Source: Pseudomonas sp. ERMR1:02
GTDB lineage: Bacteria; Pseudomonadota; Gammaproteobacteria; Pseudomonadales; Pseudomonadaceae
DNA length: 64,000 nucleotides
Assembly (NCBI RefSeq): GCF_002277815.1
Contig: NZ_NKJI01000019.1
Span: forward strand, 1-64,000
Direction: 5' to 3'
Below are positions 17,659 through 25,372 of this stretch, piece by piece; within the stretch, counting starts at the first letter, position 1; each line of letters opens with the position of its first letter. Both the position numbers and the translations under genes were made by a program. The notes beneath the pieces were generated by a model. The model was not told the DNA's origin and ran no database searches. It saw nothing but the letters and a program-made list of their open reading frames with translations.

Positions 17659-18822
17659 GTGATTGACGGGCAACCGCTCGCCTGTTTTCAGCCGTTCATC
17701 GATACCGCTACCGGACGGATTGCGGGTGTCGAGGCGCTGGGTCGACTGCGTCAGGCAGACGGTCAGTTGGCATCGGTGGGCCCCTTGTTCGCCGACCCGC
17801 GCACAAGCGCCGCGGCCCTGCGTCGCCTGGATCGCCAACTGCGTGATAACGCGTTGAGTCGCCTGCATGAGGCGCCCTGCGACTGGTTTCTCAGCCTGAA
17901 CATTTCTCCGCGCTGGATCAGTCGCTTGGGCCCGGACAAGCCGCTGCCAAGCCTCAAGCAACTGAACAAGTACGGTGTCGACCCAAAGCGAATCGTCTTC
18001 GAGATCACCGAACTGCGTGGTGATATCCAGCGCCTGGCTCAAGTTGTGGCGCGTTACCGTTTAGCCGGCGCACGAATCGCAATCGATGATTTCGGTGCCG
18101 GTTATTCCCAGCTCGATCGCGTGCTGGCGCTGCAACCGGACATTCTCAAACTCGACATGCGTTTGTTTCAGGCGGCGGCACTGGGCGGACCAAGTAGCGA
18201 TGTGGTCAAAGCCTTGGCGCAAATGGCGGAAAAAACCGGTTGCTGGATCATCGCCGAAGGCGTGGAAACCGACGCTCAGCTTAATTTTGCGTTGGAGTGC
18301 GGTTCACGCTACGTGCAGGGTTTCCTGTTCGCCGGGGCACAAGAAGATTTCTTTTGCGCCGGTGCATTCGTCGAGCATTTTGCACAACTGCGTCAGCGCT
18401 ATGTGAAGCAGAAACTGGCCGAACGCGGTCGTCTGATGATCATGCGTCAGCAACTCAGCGAACTGATGGCGATCCTGCAAGCCTGGGCGCAGGCTCGCGC
18501 CCCGCTCAGTGCCTTGCCTCAACTCGACGCCTTTCCCTGGCTGTTGCGCTTCTATCAATGCGACCGTCAGGGCACCCAGCTGACGCCGAACCTGGAATGG
18601 CGCAACAACGGCTGGGTCGCCGACAATCGCTACCTTGGCCATAACTGGTCATGGCGCCCGTATTTTTATCAATTGCTGGCCGAAGGCGGGGATGAACGGC
18701 GCCTGACGCTCTCCAGCACTTATCGCGATGCCACGAGCAATCAGTACTGCCTCACCGCCGGGCAATTTTTCGACAATGGCGAACGCTTGCTACTTATCGA
18801 TATTGATGCCGTCGGGTTCTAG
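17659..18822 (+). CDS. EAL c-di-GMP phosphodiesterase with C-terminal PAS/Cache-like domain
   Basis: 387 aa, starting at the GTG at 17659 with AAGGAGG upstream. The EAL domain (about residues 5-245) looks active: GVEALGRL, LNISPRWI (Asn), FEITELR, DDFGAGYSQLD, LKLD (Lys), IIAEGVETD and QGFLFAG are all present. There is no transmembrane segment. The last 120 residues (YQCDRQGTQLTPN, SWRPYFYQLL, SSTYRDATSN, LLLIDID) form a small PAS/Cache-like sensor behind the EAL, as in B. subtilis YkuI. This suggests a soluble, ligand-controlled enzyme that lowers c-di-GMP. Confidence 0.88.
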   Translation: MIDGQPLACFQPFIDTATGRIAGVEALGRLRQADGQLASVGPLFADPRTSAAALRRLDRQLRDNALSRLHEAPCDWFLSLNISPRWISRLGPDKPLPSLKQLNKYGVDPKRIVFEITELRGDIQRLAQVVARYRLAGARIAIDDFGAGYSQLDRVLALQPDILKLDMRLFQAAALGGPSSDVVKALAQMAEKTGCWIIAEGVETDAQLNFALECGSRYVQGFLFAGAQEDFFCAGAFVEHFAQLRQRYVKQKLAERGRLMIMRQQLSELMAILQAWAQARAPLSALPQLDAFPWLLRFYQCDRQGTQLTPNLEWRNNGWVADNRYLGHNWSWRPYFYQLLAEGGDERRLTLSSTYRDATSNQYCLTAGQFFDNGERLLLIDIDAVGF

Positions 18823-18910
18823 GGGGTTCTCAATTAATTAGTTCCACTTGCAGGTCCCGGCGCGAACCGGGAAGCTAGGGACTCTAGTCACCCGACGGAG
18901 AGAAACCGCC

Positions 18911-20239
18911 TTGGATTGGCACACCCTGCTCACCCGCGAACGCCTCGGAAAGCCTCTGCACAGCCCGCAAGAACTTGGCCGCAGTCCTTTTCACAAAGAT
19001 CATGACCGCATCATTTTCTCGGGAGCGTTTCGTCGTCTCGGGCGCAAGACCCAGGTGCATCCGGTCTCCAGCAACGACCATATCCACACACGTCTGACTC
19101 ACTCGCTGGAAGTCAGCTGCGTCGGCCGTTCGTTGGGCATGCGCGTCGGTGAGACCATCCGCAGCGCCCTCCCTGACTGGTGCGAGCCCAGCGACCTGGG
19201 GATGGTGGTGCAATCGGCTTGCCTGGCCCATGACATCGGTAATCCTCCGTTCGGCCACTCCGGCGAGGATGCGATTCGTCACTGGTTCCAGCAAGCCGCC
19301 GGTCGTGGCTGGCTGGATGCAATGAGTGAGGCAGAGCGCGATGACTTCCTCAATTTCGAAGGCAACGCCCAAGGCTTTCGGGTACTGACTCAGCTGGAGT
19401 ACCACCAGTTCGATGGCGGCACGCGACTGACCTACGCCACCCTCGGTACTTATCTGAAGTACCCCTGGACGGCCAAGCATGCCGATTCGCTGGGGTACAA
19501 GAAACACAAGTTCGGCTGCTACCAGAGCGAATTGCCGCTGCTGGAACAGATCGCCCAGAAACTCGGCCTGCCACAACTCGAAGAACAGCGCTGGGCACGT
19601 CACCCGCTGGTGTACCTGATGGAGGCTGCCGATGACATCTGCTACGCGTTGATCGACCTCGAAGACGGCCTGGAAATGGCGTTACTGGAATACGCTGAAG
19701 TCGAATCCCTGCTGCTGGACCTGGTGGGTGATGATCTGCCGGAAACCTATAGGCAGCTTGGTCCCGGGGATTCTCGCCGACGCAAACTGGCCATCCTGCG
19801 CGGCAAAGCCATTGAGCACCTGACCAATGCTGCAGCCCGTGCCTTTGTCGAGCAGCAAGACACATTGCTGGCCGGTACGCTGTCGGGCGATCTGGTGGAA
19901 CACATGCACGGCCCGGCCAAACGTTGCGTCCTGAATGCAAAAGACATGGCCCGTAAAAAAATCTTCCAGGACAAACGCAAGACCCTGCACGAAATCGGCG
20001 CCTACACCACGCTGGAAATCCTGCTCAACGCCTTCTGTGGCGCAGCCCTGGAACAACACAACGGTCGAACGCCATCCTTCAAGAGTCGTCGGGTGCTCGA
20101 CCTGCTGGGCAACAATGCACCCGATCCGCATGGCTCGTTACACACGTCATTTCTGCGAATGATCGATTTCATCGCCGGCATGACGGACAGCTACGCCAGC
20201 GACATGGCGCTGGAAATGACGGGACGTTCCAGTTACTGA
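18911..20239 (+). CDS. dgt: dGTP triphosphohydrolase-like protein
   Basis: 442 aa. Start chosen at the TTG at 18911 (LDWHTLLTRERLG) with CGGAG 8-12 bp upstream. The frame is open to 18848, but that part is not conserved. HD-superfamily residues are seen in TRLTHSLEV and LAHDIGNPPFGHSGE, with further family blocks LMEAADDICYALIDLEDG and FEGNAQGFRVLTQLEYH. It hydrolyses dNTPs to deoxynucleoside and triphosphate. In P. aeruginosa the homologue lies beside rocS2-rocA2, as here. Confidence 0.92.
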   Translation: MDWHTLLTRERLGKPLHSPQELGRSPFHKDHDRIIFSGAFRRLGRKTQVHPVSSNDHIHTRLTHSLEVSCVGRSLGMRVGETIRSALPDWCEPSDLGMVVQSACLAHDIGNPPFGHSGEDAIRHWFQQAAGRGWLDAMSEAERDDFLNFEGNAQGFRVLTQLEYHQFDGGTRLTYATLGTYLKYPWTAKHADSLGYKKHKFGCYQSELPLLEQIAQKLGLPQLEEQRWARHPLVYLMEAADDICYALIDLEDGLEMALLEYAEVESLLLDLVGDDLPETYRQLGPGDSRRRKLAILRGKAIEHLTNAAARAFVEQQDTLLAGTLSGDLVEHMHGPAKRCVLNAKDMARKKIFQDKRKTLHEIGAYTTLEILLNAFCGAALEQHNGRTPSFKSRRVLDLLGNNAPDPHGSLHTSFLRMIDFIAGMTDSYASDMALEMTGRSSY

Positions 20240-20418
20240 CGAGCACCGGTTAATCAGCCATTACGCCACCTGTAATGGCCGATCCCCCCCATAAAAACCA
20301 AGTACATTCAACGCTCGCTGAATTTCCCTACAGCTGGTGTCGAGTGAACTGATCGATAACCCCATATTGACGCGAAACAATCACGTCCACTGGGTTCAAT
20401 GAAAGCAGCGTGAATAAT

Positions 20419-20819
20419 ATGAATAAAGACAATCTGCGCATCTTGTTGGTGGAAGACCATCCGTTTCAGCTCCGGGCAACCCAATATCTGCTCGAGAGTT
20501 ATGGTTTTACCCGGTTGACCACAACCGACAGTGCCCAAGGCGCCCTGCAACAAATGCTTGGTGCTGAACAACCTTTCGATATTCTTTTGTGCGATCAATG
20601 TCTACCCGACATCTGCGGGATTGATTTGGTCAAATTCGCCAGTCGCCATGGGATGATCAAACAAGCAATCCTTTTAAGTAGCCTCACACCCGCTGAACTG
20701 GATGGCTTGAAAACATTGCAAGCATTCATGACCTTCCATTACTTGGCTATTTGGTCAAACCATTGAAACAGGCTGAGTTCATGAAACTGCTGACCACAAC
20801 GCCACGAAAGCAGTTATAA
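20419..20819 (+). pseudogene. Stand-alone receiver-domain protein, one frameshift as given
   Basis: 133 aa after restoring one base near 20734. The printed frame diverges at FMT and stops at 20766. The restored ending is PLLGYLVKPLKQAEF and then a short tail, placing the receiver Lys in VKP. ILLVEDHPFQ and phospho-Asp59 in LLCDQCLPDICG are intact. There is no output domain. The receiver, with ILLSSLTPAE after its alpha-4 region, resembles the N-terminal receiver of RocR but lacks the EAL part. The start could also be the GTG at 20410. It probably competes for, or relays, phosphate from the kinase at 21683. Confidence 0.78.
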
Positions 20820-20944
20820 AAACCAGTCGAAAAACGATAAAAAACCTCCAAACGAAGCCATCGAAACAGCAACTAAATAAAAATAACTATCATTCACCCA
20901 TATAAAAAATCTAGTTCAAGCGTAAGCCTATTCTCTTTCGCTTG

Positions 20945-20958
20945 TAGGAACATTCCTA
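20945..20958. promoter_or_regulatory. 14-bp palindrome resembling a BvgA-type site
   Basis: TAGGAACATTCCTA, two inverted 7-bp halves ((A/G)TTCCTA), 91 bp before the regulator ATG. It abuts a second inverted repeat CAAGCG (20917-20922) / CGCTTG (20939-20944). BvgA half-sites are known as TTTC(C/T)TA in the same inverted layout. Autoregulation is inferred, not shown. Confidence 0.45.
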
Positions 20959-21048
20959 TATTGCTGCTACGGGTACGTCCGTTCATACGTCCACTCAATT
21001 ATCTGAGCTAAGGTGCGCGCTTTATTTCAGCTCGCATGGGATTTGATT

Positions 21049-21674
21049 ATGAACTCCGTTTTTATTGTCGACGATCACCCCGTCATCCGCCTTGCCGTTC
21101 GCATGCTGCTTGAACACGAAGGCTACAAAGTCGTCGGTGAAACTGACAATGGGGTCGACGCCATGCAGATGGTTCGCGAATGCATGCCCGACCTGGTCAT
21201 TCTCGACATCAGCATTCCCAAATTGGACGGTCTGGAAGTTCTGGCCCGTTTCAACGCAATGAGTACTCCACTGAAAACTCTGGTACTCACCGCACAATGC
21301 CCAACACTTTTGGTATTCGGTGCATGCAATCCGGTGCTTCAGGGTATGTCTGTAAACAGGAGGATCTCAGCGAACTGGTCAGCGCTATCAAAGCAGTATT
21401 GTCTGGTTACAACTACTTTCCAAGCGAGGCGTTGAATCCGGTTCGTGGCGACGAAGCGCGATGTGCCGAACTGGAGCTATTCAAATCTGTCAACGACCGG
21501 GAGCTGATGGTATTGCAACTCTTTGCACAAGGTCGTACCAACAAGGAAATTGCCAAAGGCATGTTTCTGAGCAACAAGACTGTCAGCACTTATAAAAAAC
21601 GTCTCATGCAAAAACTCAAGGCCCAGTCATTGGTTGAACTCATCGAAATGGCAAAACGTAACGCATTAGTGTGA
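21049..21674 (+). pseudogene. RocA/BvgA-like LuxR-family response regulator, one frameshift as given
   Basis: 208 aa after restoring one base near 21297 (LTAQ-MPNTFGIRCMQSGASGYVCKQEDL). Receiver: FIVDDHPVIRLAVR and phospho-Asp53 in VILDISIPKLDG. Output: LuxR HTH with NDRELMVLQLFAQGRTNKEIA and SNKTVSTYKKRLMQKL, with the lysine-rich recognition helix typical of the BvgA/EvgA branch. Start ATG at 21049 with a weak ribosome site. The stop overlaps the kinase GTG at 21671. By position next to dgt it corresponds to P. aeruginosa RocA2, which controls Cup fimbriae. That equivalence is inferred. Confidence 0.82.
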
Positions 21675-21682
21675 GAGACAGG

Positions 21683-24600
21683 ATGCCCAGCCGTTTAACG
21701 GATTATCTGATACTGGTGGCCGTGGGCCTATGCCTGAGTACCTCATTGCTCGCAGCGCAGAGCAGTGAAAACTACGCCTTGCTGAGCCGCTCGACGGCCG
21801 GGCACCTGGAAGTACAACTGGATAAATCACAACGCCAGTGGCTCAAGAATAGACAAGAGCTGATTCTTGGCACCTCCGCGCCAGATTATCCGCCCTTCGA
21901 CCTGACCCTCAGCGGCCACGACTATGAAGGTTTCACAGCCGATTACGCGGGTATCCTCGGCCAGAACACCGGTTTACCCATCAGGGTTCAGCGTTTCGCA
22001 TCCCGAGGAGCAGCCATTGAAGCGCTTGAAAAAGGTGAAGTCGACCTGCTCGGTACCGCCAATGGATTCGAGGCACGCAATGCCGAAATTGTACTGTCCA
22101 GGCCCTACGCCGTGGATCAACCGGTCCTGGTGACCCGTGAAGGTGAAACCCGATCCCTGACCGATGGCCTTGCCGGCATGCGACTGAGCATGGTTTATCA
22201 CTACTTGCCGCTGGAGGAGGTAAAGACTCTGTATCCGAAGGCCATCATCACGTCCTACCCGTCCTATCAGAATGCGATCAATGCTGTTGCCTTCGATCAG
22301 GCTGACGTGTTCCTCGGCGATACCATTTCCACCCACTACATGATCAACAAGGGCTACCTGAACAACATCCGCATGGCCAACTTCGGCAAACACGAAGCCC
22401 ACGGTTTCAGTTTTGCGGTGCACAAGAACAATCCGGAGTTGCTCGGCATCATCAATGCGATGCTATTGGCCATCCCCACCAGTGTTCGAGAAAACATCGC
22501 CAAACGCTGGAGCGCTGGCAGTGACATTCTGCTCACCGATCACAACCTGGAGCTCAGTTACAGCGAGGAACGCTGGCTGGCTCAACATCCGGTAGTCCGC
22601 GTGGTGGTCAATGAGGCGTTCGCGCCGCTCACGTTTTTCGACAGCGCCGGCAACTTTCGTGGCGTTGCCGCGGATTTGCTTGAGCTCATCAGATTACGCA
22701 CCGGCTTGCGCTTCGACATCCAGCGCAGCCGCAGCGATAGCGAAATGATCCAGCGAATCAAGAGTGACCAGGCTGACCTGATCGCTGCACTGCTCCCCAG
22801 CGCACAACGGGACACCTTGCTGAATTTCAGCCGCCCATACCTGCAAAATTCCTATGTCCTGATGACACGCAAGGCCGCAGACAGCCCGACCAATCTTACG
22901 CAGCTTCAAGGCAAACGCCTGGCTATTGCCCAGGGACATCCGCTGATCGCGTATCTGCGTAGCGAGTTTCCGCGGGTGAAGCTCATCGAAACTCCGGACA
23001 CGTTCAGCGCCGTGGAGATGCTGGCCGAGGGTCAGGCAGAAGGCACGGTGAACTCATTGGTGATTGCCAACTACTTCATTTCATCGCGACTCTTCGAACA
23101 CACCCTTCAGATCAGTACCACCATCGGCACCGAGCAGGCAGCCTTTTCCCTGGCCACCAGTCGGGAGGCCAAGGAACTCCATGACATCCTCAACAAGGCG
23201 CTATTGAGCATCGCGCCCGAGGAGCTGGGCATCATCAACAGCCGTTGGCGGGGCTTTTCGGCGTCATCGCAAAGCACCTGGCGCAACTATCAGCGGCTGT
23301 TCTATCAAATCGTCTTCGGTGCCGGAGCGCTGTTACTGATTTCCGGGGCCTGGAACGCTTATATGCGTCGCCAGATCAATCAACGCAAGAGAGCCGAGCG
23401 CGCATTGAGCGATCAATTCGAGTTCATGCGTTCGCTGGTCAATGGCACGCCTCACCCGATTTATGTGCGTGATCGTCAGGGTCTGCTGCAAAGCTGCAAT
23501 GACAGTTACCTGCAAGCCTTCAGCGCCAAACGCGAAGATGTCATCGGCAAAAGTGTCATCCAGGGCACCCTGAGCAATGCCTTCGAAGCCCAGGAATATC
23601 AGGCAGACTATCAGCGCGTAGTGGCCGAGGGCCGACCGCTGATTCTCGACCGTCCGATGCACATTGGTGGCCGTCGGTTGACGATCTACCACTGGATTCT
23701 TCCCTACCGTGACTCAAGCGGTGAAGTGCAAGGCATCATCGGTGGCTGGATCGACATCAGCGAACGCCGGCAGCTGTTCGATGATCTGCGCTGCGCGAAA
23801 GAGCGTGCCGATGAAGCCAACCGCGCCAAAAGCACGTTTCTGGCCACCATGAGCCATGAAATCCGCACGCCAATGAACGCGGTCATCGGCATGCTCGAAC
23901 TCACGCTCAAGCGTATCGAACACCAACACCCGGATCGTCCCGCCATCGATGTGGCGTACAACTCGGCGAAGGATCTGCTGGAACTGATTGGCGACATTCT
24001 CGATATCGCGCGCATCGAATCCGGGCACCTGAGCCTGAGCCCGGAACGTGTCAATCCGCGAGAAATCGTGGCGTCCGTGATACGGATTTTCGACGGGTTG
24101 GCCCGGCAGAAAGAACTTGAACTTCAGCTGGATTTCAACCCGGTCTATCCCCCCATCGATGTCCTGCTCGATCCGATGCGCTTCAAGCAGGTGCTGTCAA
24201 ACCTGGTCAGCAACGCCATCAAGTTTACCGAACAGGGCCGAGTCAGGATTACCGTCGACTTGCGCCCGACCACCGAACCCGATCAAGTGCGGATGCAGTT
24301 GCAGGTCGAGGACAGCGGCATCGGGATCAGCGCACAGGATCAACAACGCCTGTTCGAGCCCTTCGCTCAGGCCGATAACGTCGGGCAAACGGCCCGGGGT
24401 GGCGCCGGGCTTGGCCTGGTGATCAGCCGCAGCCTGTGCGAAATGATGGGCGGTAGCCTGCAATTGACCAGTCAGCCGGGTGTCGGTACGCACGTAACGA
24501 TGTCGCTGCTTCTTTCCACACTGCCAGGTGAGTCCCGAGTGGAAAAAACTGAAACACCGATACGCGCCGCCATCGCCCCGTTGAATGTTCTGGTGGTCGA

Positions 24601-25324
24601 TGATCATGCGGCCAATCGCTTACTCATGTGTCAGCAGCTGGAGTTTCTGGGCCATCGATTCAGTGTCGCATCTGATGGTCAGGCAGGATTCGAGACGTGG
24701 AAAGCCGACGTGTTCGATCTGGTGATCGCCGATTGCAACATGCCGGTCATGAATGGATATGAGCTGGTCCGCGCCATCCGCCTACACGAAAAACAAACGC
24801 AGCAGCCGCCGTGTACCGTTCTGGGTTTTACCGCCAACGCACAACCGGAAGAAATTCAACGCTGCAAGCACGCCGGGATGAATGACTGCCTGTTCAAACC
24901 CCTGACTTTGACTGCCCTGAGCCAATGGGTTGAAGGCCTGGCACCGACCTCACTCACACCAGCCTTCAGCCTGGAAGGGCTTCAGCAGTTGACCGGTGGC
25001 AACCCGGTATTGAACCAGCGCTTGTTGACTGAACTGCTCAACAGCAACCGACAGGACCGCCAAGGGTTACTGGCGCTTTGCGGCTCCACGGACCCACAGG
25101 CATTCCTGGATATCGCCCATAAAATCAAGGGTGCCGCCCGAATCGCTCAGGCCACTCGATTGATCGACAGCTGCGAGGCGCTGGAAATCTCCTGCCGCGA
25201 CCAATTCCATCCCGAAAAAGTCGCTGAATGCTGTGCAGCAGTGGAGCGCGCCCTGCTGGAACTGGACCAGGCATTGCTGCAACAAATCGGGCACAACGAC
25301 GAAAGCAGGATGACAGAGGCTTAA
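21683..25324 (+). CDS. RocS/BvgS/EvgS-like unorthodox hybrid sensor kinase
   Basis: 1213 aa from the ATG at 21683 (a GTG at 21671 overlaps the regulator stop). It has a signal/membrane helix at 8-25, two periplasmic SBP_bac_3 (Venus-flytrap) domains at about 40-275 and 290-525, and a transmembrane helix at about 540-560. A PAS domain follows at about 585-700 (NGTPHPIYVRDRQG). The HisKA domain has phospho-His725 in ATMSHEIRTPMN, and the HATPase has LVSNAIKFT, EDSGIGIS and GGAGLGL. The receiver carries Asp1017 (IADCNMPVMNGYE) and the C-terminal Hpt carries His1146 (IAHKIKGAAR). All phosphorelay residues are intact. Matches the RocS/BvgS layout and length. Confidence 0.92.
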   Translation: MPSRLTDYLILVAVGLCLSTSLLAAQSSENYALLSRSTAGHLEVQLDKSQRQWLKNRQELILGTSAPDYPPFDLTLSGHDYEGFTADYAGILGQNTGLPIRVQRFASRGAAIEALEKGEVDLLGTANGFEARNAEIVLSRPYAVDQPVLVTREGETRSLTDGLAGMRLSMVYHYLPLEEVKTLYPKAIITSYPSYQNAINAVAFDQADVFLGDTISTHYMINKGYLNNIRMANFGKHEAHGFSFAVHKNNPELLGIINAMLLAIPTSVRENIAKRWSAGSDILLTDHNLELSYSEERWLAQHPVVRVVVNEAFAPLTFFDSAGNFRGVAADLLELIRLRTGLRFDIQRSRSDSEMIQRIKSDQADLIAALLPSAQRDTLLNFSRPYLQNSYVLMTRKAADSPTNLTQLQGKRLAIAQGHPLIAYLRSEFPRVKLIETPDTFSAVEMLAEGQAEGTVNSLVIANYFISSRLFEHTLQISTTIGTEQAAFSLATSREAKELHDILNKALLSIAPEELGIINSRWRGFSASSQSTWRNYQRLFYQIVFGAGALLLISGAWNAYMRRQINQRKRAERALSDQFEFMRSLVNGTPHPIYVRDRQGLLQSCNDSYLQAFSAKREDVIGKSVIQGTLSNAFEAQEYQADYQRVVAEGRPLILDRPMHIGGRRLTIYHWILPYRDSSGEVQGIIGGWIDISERRQLFDDLRCAKERADEANRAKSTFLATMSHEIRTPMNAVIGMLELTLKRIEHQHPDRPAIDVAYNSAKDLLELIGDILDIARIESGHLSLSPERVNPREIVASVIRIFDGLARQKELELQLDFNPVYPPIDVLLDPMRFKQVLSNLVSNAIKFTEQGRVRITVDLRPTTEPDQVRMQLQVEDSGIGISAQDQQRLFEPFAQADNVGQTARGGAGLGLVISRSLCEMMGGSLQLTSQPGVGTHVTMSLLLSTLPGESRVEKTETPIRAAIAPLNVLVVDDHAANRLLMCQQLEFLGHRFSVASDGQAGFETWKADVFDLVIADCNMPVMNGYELVRAIRLHEKQTQQPPCTVLGFTANAQPEEIQRCKHAGMNDCLFKPLTLTALSQWVEGLAPTSLTPAFSLEGLQQLTGGNPVLNQRLLTELLNSNRQDRQGLLALCGSTDPQAFLDIAHKIKGAARIAQATRLIDSCEALEISCRDQFHPEKVAECCAAVERALLELDQALLQQIGHNDESRMTEA

Positions 25325-25372
25325 CTATGCTTTGACGCTGAGCAGTGTGTTAACCATCACGGAGTGACCTGC

